Origin: a virus
Reading direction: 5' to 3' (one strand)
Length of the DNA: 23,445 bases
Virus record (IMG/VR): IMGVR_UViG_3300042507_003938
Location: 1 to 23,445 of that record
Position 1 is the stretch's first letter, and each line of letters opens with the position of its first letter. A program made the translations under genes and the position numbers. Of the stretch, positions 20,667 to 23,445 are shown piece after piece. The notes beneath the pieces are model-generated. The model was not told where the DNA came from, did no database searches, and saw nothing but the letters and a program-made list of their open reading frames with translations.

Positions 20667-20691
20667 CAATTCAATTTAATTCCTTTACACT
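20663..20691 (+). promoter_or_regulatory. promoter P12 (sigma-70 type)
   Basis: TTGACA at 20663-20668, TACACT at 20686-20691, spacer 17. The next ATG is six bases after the -10, at the expected start site. Its -35 shares bases with the stop of the gene at 20532. Confidence 0.85.
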
Positions 20692-20697
20692 TATACC

Positions 20698-20898
20698 ATG
20701 AAAATATCAGATATCGACCGAGAACACCTCCAGCGAACCTATGCGGATCGTTGGATCACAAAGGCATCCGAATATGACCTAGTGGACCTAGCATGGGAAG
20801 CCTTGATGGAAAAACTTGACAAAATGACAAATAAAGAATTTGTTGCTTTTATTGAAAAATATGATCCTGAGGCATTGTCACTTTTGCAACAAAAATAA
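20698..20898 (+). CDS. small acidic helical protein, probably leaderless
   Basis: 66 residues (MKISDIDREHLQRTYADRWI...EALSLLQQK). The ATG is six bases after the -10 of P12, so the mRNA should begin at the start codon. Leu and Glu spacing suggests a small helical bundle. Promoter P13 starts three bases after its stop. The function is unknown. Confidence 0.7.
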   Translation: MKISDIDREHLQRTYADRWITKASEYDLVDLAWEALMEKLDKMTNKEFVAFIEKYDPEALSLLQQK

Positions 20899-20901
20899 TC
20901 C

Positions 20902-20930
20902 TTGACAATTGGCAAGATATACCCCATAAT
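20902..20930 (+). promoter_or_regulatory. promoter P13 (sigma-70 type)
   Basis: TTGACA at 20902-20907, CATAAT at 20925-20930, spacer 17. It has TACCCCATAAT but lacks the GTATCCAT right arm. It drives the AAA+ ATPase unit. Confidence 0.9.
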
Positions 20931-20963
20931 AGCACTATCAACACTTGATATGGAGAATTGATT

Positions 20964-21806
20964 ATGCCAAGAGGCGTCCCAAAAGCAGGCTACCGCCGTA
21001 CTAAAAACCAAGTAAATGGTCCCGTTACTATCACCAAGTTTAATGCAGAGCCTACTCCTGCTGTGGAGTCCCGCTTTTCAATTAATGAGCGATTCGGCTT
21101 TGTATCTGACATGGTTACCATGTTGGCTATTGGCGATCAGGCTTCCGTCATTGTCACTGGTCCTGGCGGTCTTGGCAAGTCCTTTACTGTAACCCAAGCC
21201 CTACGCCAAGCAGGCCTGCAGGATGTTTCGCTGACCGAAGATTTTGAAGTTGGCGAAGCCATCAGCAAAAGTGCCTACCGTGTAATCAAAGGCTATTCAA
21301 CACCTAAAGGCCTGTACCGTACACTATATGAGAACCGTAACGGCGTGATTGTTTTTGATGATTGTGATTCTGTCCTCAAAGACCCTGTATCCCTTAACCT
21401 GCTCAAAGGTGCATTGGATTCCTATTCTCGCCGTATTATCTCATGGCGTGCTGACCTCCGTGATGATGACCTGCCTACCACTTTTGAATTCAAAGGCCGT
21501 GTTATTTTTATCAGCAACCTGTCATCCAATCAGATTGACCAAGCCATCATCACCCGATCAATGGCCGTTGACCTGTCTATGACACCGCAACAAAAAATTG
21601 AGCGGATGAAATTCATCCTTGATTCCGATGAATTCATGCCTGAGTTCCCACGGGCAATGAAACTTGATGCCTTGAACCTGATTAATTCCCTGCGAGATAC
21701 TGTCAAGGAATTGTCACTGCGTACCTTGATCCAAGTGACCAAGATTCGCAAAGCAAACCCGAACGGCAACTGGAAGTCCCTTGCTGAGTATACAATCTGT
21801 GGTTAA
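20964..21806 (+). CDS. AAA+ ATPase
   Basis: 280 residues. Walker A is G66-P-G-G-L-G-K72-S73, Walker B is V-I-V-F-D132-D133, a sensor 1-type N185 sits in FISNLSS, and R198 in ITRSM is a candidate arginine finger. The N-terminal MPRGVPKAGYRR arm is basic and could contact nucleic acid. The length and single AAA module fit a loader or remodelling ATPase rather than a helicase. A TGGAGAATTGATT ribosome binding site supports ATG 20964. With the next two genes it lies between P13 and the terminator at 22291-22319. Confidence 0.88.
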   Translation: MPRGVPKAGYRRTKNQVNGPVTITKFNAEPTPAVESRFSINERFGFVSDMVTMLAIGDQASVIVTGPGGLGKSFTVTQALRQAGLQDVSLTEDFEVGEAISKSAYRVIKGYSTPKGLYRTLYENRNGVIVFDDCDSVLKDPVSLNLLKGALDSYSRRIISWRADLRDDDLPTTFEFKGRVIFISNLSSNQIDQAIITRSMAVDLSMTPQQKIERMKFILDSDEFMPEFPRAMKLDALNLINSLRDTVKELSLRTLIQVTKIRKANPNGNWKSLAEYTICG

Positions 21807-21822
21807 TTTTATAGGAGATTTT

Positions 21823-22068
21823 ATGAAAACCGCTGAAATTAAAAAAGGTATGCGTATCCAACTCCGTAATGGATGGTTCGGTACCATGATGGATAATAAA
21901 AAGGCTGTCACCCGCTTTGCAGAGGTTGAAGGCTATTGCACGGAAATGGGTTCTATCTATTCTTTTGATATTGTAAAAGCCCAGACACCTGACGGTGAAT
22001 GGCATGCCGTATCATACACGGAAAAGGAAATGAAAGTGTATGAAATGAATCAAGCTATTTTTGGATAA
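21823..22068 (+). CDS. small beta-barrel-like conserved phage protein
   Basis: 81 residues: MKTAEIKKGMRIQLRNGWFG opens a small SH3-like barrel, followed by MMDNKKAVTRFAEVEGY and a helical end. A conserved group of phage proteins has this opening as I recall it. A longer frame to 21781 exists, but AGGAG at 21813-21817 fixes the start at 21823. It sits 16 bases after the ATPase gene and may be its partner. Function unknown. Confidence 0.75.
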   Translation: MKTAEIKKGMRIQLRNGWFGTMMDNKKAVTRFAEVEGYCTEMGSIYSFDIVKAQTPDGEWHAVSYTEKEMKVYEMNQAIFG

Positions 22069-22088
22069 AAACCTTTTGGAATTGAATA

Positions 22089-22259
22089 ATGAGCGATGGA
22101 CCTACATTTATTTTAATGCTTTTCTTTGCATTCCTAGGAACACTTTTTGGCCATCATTTTGGTCAAGCCGAAGCAAGGCAAGCCATTGAGGAATGCCAAA
22201 AAGAATTGCCTAGGAATGTTAATTGTAAGATAATAGCCGTACCAATGGATAAAAATTAA
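22089..22259 (+). CDS. small membrane-anchored protein
   Basis: 56 residues: hydrophobic segment about 6-22 (TFILMLFFAFLGTLFGH), then QAEARQAIEECQKELPRNVN and CKIIAVP. The C-x-K-E-L-P-R-N-x-x-C pattern is one I recall from many phage membrane proteins of unknown role; the two cysteines may pair outside the cytoplasm. It is the last gene of the ATPase unit. Confidence 0.7.
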   Translation: MSDGPTFILMLFFAFLGTLFGHHFGQAEARQAIEECQKELPRNVNCKIIAVPMDKN

Positions 22260-22290
22260 TAATCCAACAATTTCTTTTTTGATAATTTCC

Positions 22291-22319
22291 AGAGCCTCCG
22301 CATAGGAGGCTCTTTTTTT
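22291..22319 (+). terminator. strong intrinsic terminator
   Basis: Perfect 9-base stem AGAGCCTCC / GGAGGCTCT with a 5-base loop, then a run of T. Ends the AAA+ ATPase unit 32 bases after its last stop. Confidence 0.95.
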
Positions 22320-22353
22320 GGCTGATATCTCCATATGGACCACTACCAGAAAA

Positions 22354-22382
22354 CCTCCTATAACCCTTCCTAGCCTCCCGTC
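22354..22382. repeat. 29-base direct repeat, copy B
   Basis: Identical to 19509-19537. It is followed by a GGACCG...CGGTCC inverted repeat. The 22320-22451 stretch holds this repeat, the inverted repeats and no gene. Confidence 0.85.
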
Positions 22383-22422
22383 GGACCGCATAGCCACTAG
22401 GTCCTGAGCGGTCCAGTAGCCA

Positions 22423-22441
22423 TGTTGTCAAAATTACAACA
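22423..22441. repeat. inverted repeat TGTTGT-N7-ACAACA
   Basis: Six-base arms at 22423-22428 and 22436-22441, ten bases before the -35 of P14. A related hairpin precedes P15. Confidence 0.6.
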
Positions 22442-22451
22442 AAAAAAGTCC

Positions 22452-22480
22452 TTGACAATTCGGCATGGATACCCCATAAT
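22452..22480 (+). promoter_or_regulatory. promoter P14 with inverted repeat over the -10
   Basis: TTGACA at 22452-22457, CATAAT at 22475-22480, spacer 17. Arms ATGGATAC (22465-22472) and GTATCCAT (22481-22488). Matches P9 over about 40 bases, including the whole spacer. Confidence 0.93.
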
Positions 22481-22505
22481 GTATCCATATTGATTGATAG
22501 GACGC

Positions 22506-22673
22506 ATGATGAAAACAAAATATCAGATTCGTTCCAAACAGGTTCGCTGGCGAGCCACTTTTAAGACCTTGGAGGAAGCCAAAGACCATGTTAAAAAAGA
22601 TTGGGCATTCAAGGCTGATCCAACGGTTTACATTGTGAAAATTACGGAGAATCAAGTATGCACAAAAGTTTAA
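22506..22673 (+). CDS. small basic protein
   Basis: 55 residues (MMKTKYQIRSKQVRWRATFK...), a strand-helix-strand unit with TLEEAKDHVKKDW as the helix. Two starts (22506, 22509) are possible; TAGGACGC lies upstream. It overlaps the next gene by 16 bases. Function unknown. Confidence 0.65.
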   Translation: MMKTKYQIRSKQVRWRATFKTLEEAKDHVKKDWAFKADPTVYIVKITENQVCTKV

Positions 22674-22894
22674 TAACAGTCCAACGCCGCCGTGATGAGG
22701 CCAAAGCAACCCTGGAAGGTTTCACGGCTGTCAATGTTCAAAAATATAACACCGTGGGCGGCTATTCTTACACCTCTGGCTACCTACATTCAATTTTAGT
22801 AAGTGTCCTTTCGCAAAATGTAAGCGAGGAAGTTTTCAAAAATGTAATGGATCAAATCCGCCAACAAACCGTTGACAATTTTGTAAAAGGTTAA
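22658..22894 (+). CDS. small hypothetical protein
   Basis: 78 residues. RRRDEAKATLEGFTAVNV and a Gly/Tyr-rich turn (VGGYSYTSGYLHS) are followed by two helices. ATTACGGAGAATCAAGT precedes the ATG. Follows the P14-driven gene and overlaps it. No family recognised. Confidence 0.7.
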   Translation: MHKSLITVQRRRDEAKATLEGFTAVNVQKYNTVGGYSYTSGYLHSILVSVLSQNVSEEVFKNVMDQIRQQTVDNFVKG

Positions 22895-22897
22895 TAT

Positions 22898-23227
22898 ATG
22901 AATAACGAAATTTATTATTATCTTAATTATATCTTTGATGACTATAAACAATGGCAAGGCCGTTCTAGGGATGATGATGTTTCCTGTGGTGTCCGTGAAC
23001 GGATGATTGAGGAATTTGCAAATAAACTAACCTTCAAGGAAGGTAGCAAATATATCAAGGTTATTCAAGGTACCTCTGTCCATTCTTTTATTGTAAAAGA
23101 GGATGGTAAGAAATTTAAGAAAGGTGATATTCTCAAAGCCGCAAGTTGGAATGCACCTGCTACCAACTTTGCCCGAGGTAACATTTTGACATTCAATTAT
23201 GGTACCGTGCGTTGGCCGGGGGCTTGA
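22898..23227 (+). CDS. hypothetical protein
   Basis: 109 residues. DYKQWQGRSRDDDVSCGVRE is helical and charged; the second half (KYIKVIQGTSVHSFIVKEDG...) is beta-rich and resembles a small barrel. It starts three bases after the previous stop. No function is recognised. Its stop overlaps the hairpin that precedes P15. Confidence 0.7.
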   Translation: MNNEIYYYLNYIFDDYKQWQGRSRDDDVSCGVRERMIEEFANKLTFKEGSKYIKVIQGTSVHSFIVKEDGKKFKKGDILKAASWNAPATNFARGNILTFNYGTVRWPGA

Positions 23228-23246
23228 TGTTGTATTTTTACAACAT
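23227..23246. repeat. 8-base hairpin before P15
   Basis: ATGTTGTA and TACAACAT flank a TTTT loop (23227-23234, 23239-23246). It shares the TGTTGT/ACAACA arms with the repeat before P14 and could be a stop-proximal hairpin or an operator. Confidence 0.65.
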
Positions 23247-23259
23247 TGAGGTAAACTTG

Positions 23260-23288
23260 TTGACAATTCACCAGGTAACCATTATAAT
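23260..23288 (+). promoter_or_regulatory. promoter P15 (sigma-70 type)
   Basis: TTGACA at 23260-23265 and consensus TATAAT at 23283-23288, spacer 17. It drives the gene cut by the right edge. Confidence 0.93.
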
Positions 23289-23318
23289 TAATGGTGTTGG
23301 TAACAATGAGGTAAAACA

Positions 23319-23445
23319 ATGGGTAAAATGAAAGACCAAATGATATCAATTATGGAATTGATTGACGATGGATATACACCTAGGCAAGTTTCAACCTTTC
23401 TAGGTATAACCATTGACGAGGTAATAAAAACGATGGAAATGATGG
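23319..23445 (+). CDS. small helix-turn-helix-like protein (3' partial)
   Basis: The first 42 residues are visible. LIDDGYTPRQVSTFLGITIDEVIKT has the same spacing as the segment in the 19662 product, a likely helix-turn-helix (G-x-T-x-x-x-[IV]-x-x-[FL]-x-[IM]-T-x-[DE]-[DE]-V). GAGGTAAAACA lies upstream of the ATG. The end is outside the window. Confidence 0.6.
   Translation, partial: MGKMKDQMISIMELIDDGYTPRQVSTFLGITIDEVIKTMEMM

Overview
The window is dense, almost entirely plus-strand, intron-free coding DNA with overlapping start/stop codons, many ORFs of 30-130 codons and no rRNA or tRNA genes that I can see. The left half carries T4-type phage genes (class Ia ribonucleotide reductase small subunit, T4-type RNase H, a DUF6433-like protein, GIY-YIG nuclease genes, an HExxH plus von Willebrand A protein). 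I read it as part of a tailed dsDNA phage genome with a T4-like core. Heptose-sugar genes, a lipoprotein and textbook sigma-70 promoters point to a Gram-negative proteobacterial host. The host itself cannot be named from the sequence.

Layout. 1-5425: T4-type nucleotide and DNA metabolism genes in one long run (homing endonuclease remnant, glutamine amidotransferase-like protein, nrdB, zinc ribbon, GIY-YIG protein, RNase H, DUF6433-like protein, degenerate nucleotidyltransferase). 5426-7173: a promoter, then an orphan DNA methyltransferase among small genes, ending with an AbrB-like protein. 7174-12294: a promoter, then the metalloprotease/VWA protein, a GalE-like epimerase, separate heptose adenylyltransferase and heptose kinase genes and a sugar-isomerase-like cupin; together these look like a nucleotide-sugar (ADP-heptose-like) module. 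12284-15572: a promoter overlapping the cupin stop codon, then about fifteen small genes, including a MazG-like pyrophosphohydrolase, a small lipoprotein and four tandem members of one small protein family.

15573-23445 looks different. It is visibly less AT-rich and built from short cassettes, each with its own strong promoter followed by one to four small genes. Counting the three upstream, I find fifteen promoters. All have TTGACA separated by exactly 17 nt from the -10 hexamer, and fourteen have TTGACAATT. Six share the block TACCCCATAAT. In four of these the -10 lies inside a 7-8 bp inverted repeat (TGGATAC-N8-GTATCCA), which looks like an operator. Three genes start with ATG about 7 nt after the -10 and should be translated from leaderless mRNAs. 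Larger products here are a GP88-like cysteine-cluster protein and an AAA+ ATPase grouped with a small basic-barrel-like protein and a membrane protein between its own promoter and terminator. The rest are small proteins of unknown function, probably early host-takeover or anti-defence factors. One promoter (16788-16816) faces about 340 nt with no convincing gene and may drive a small RNA.

Most accessory products are unrecognised, and names are limited to what motifs support. The most novel material is the regulatory architecture of the right half.
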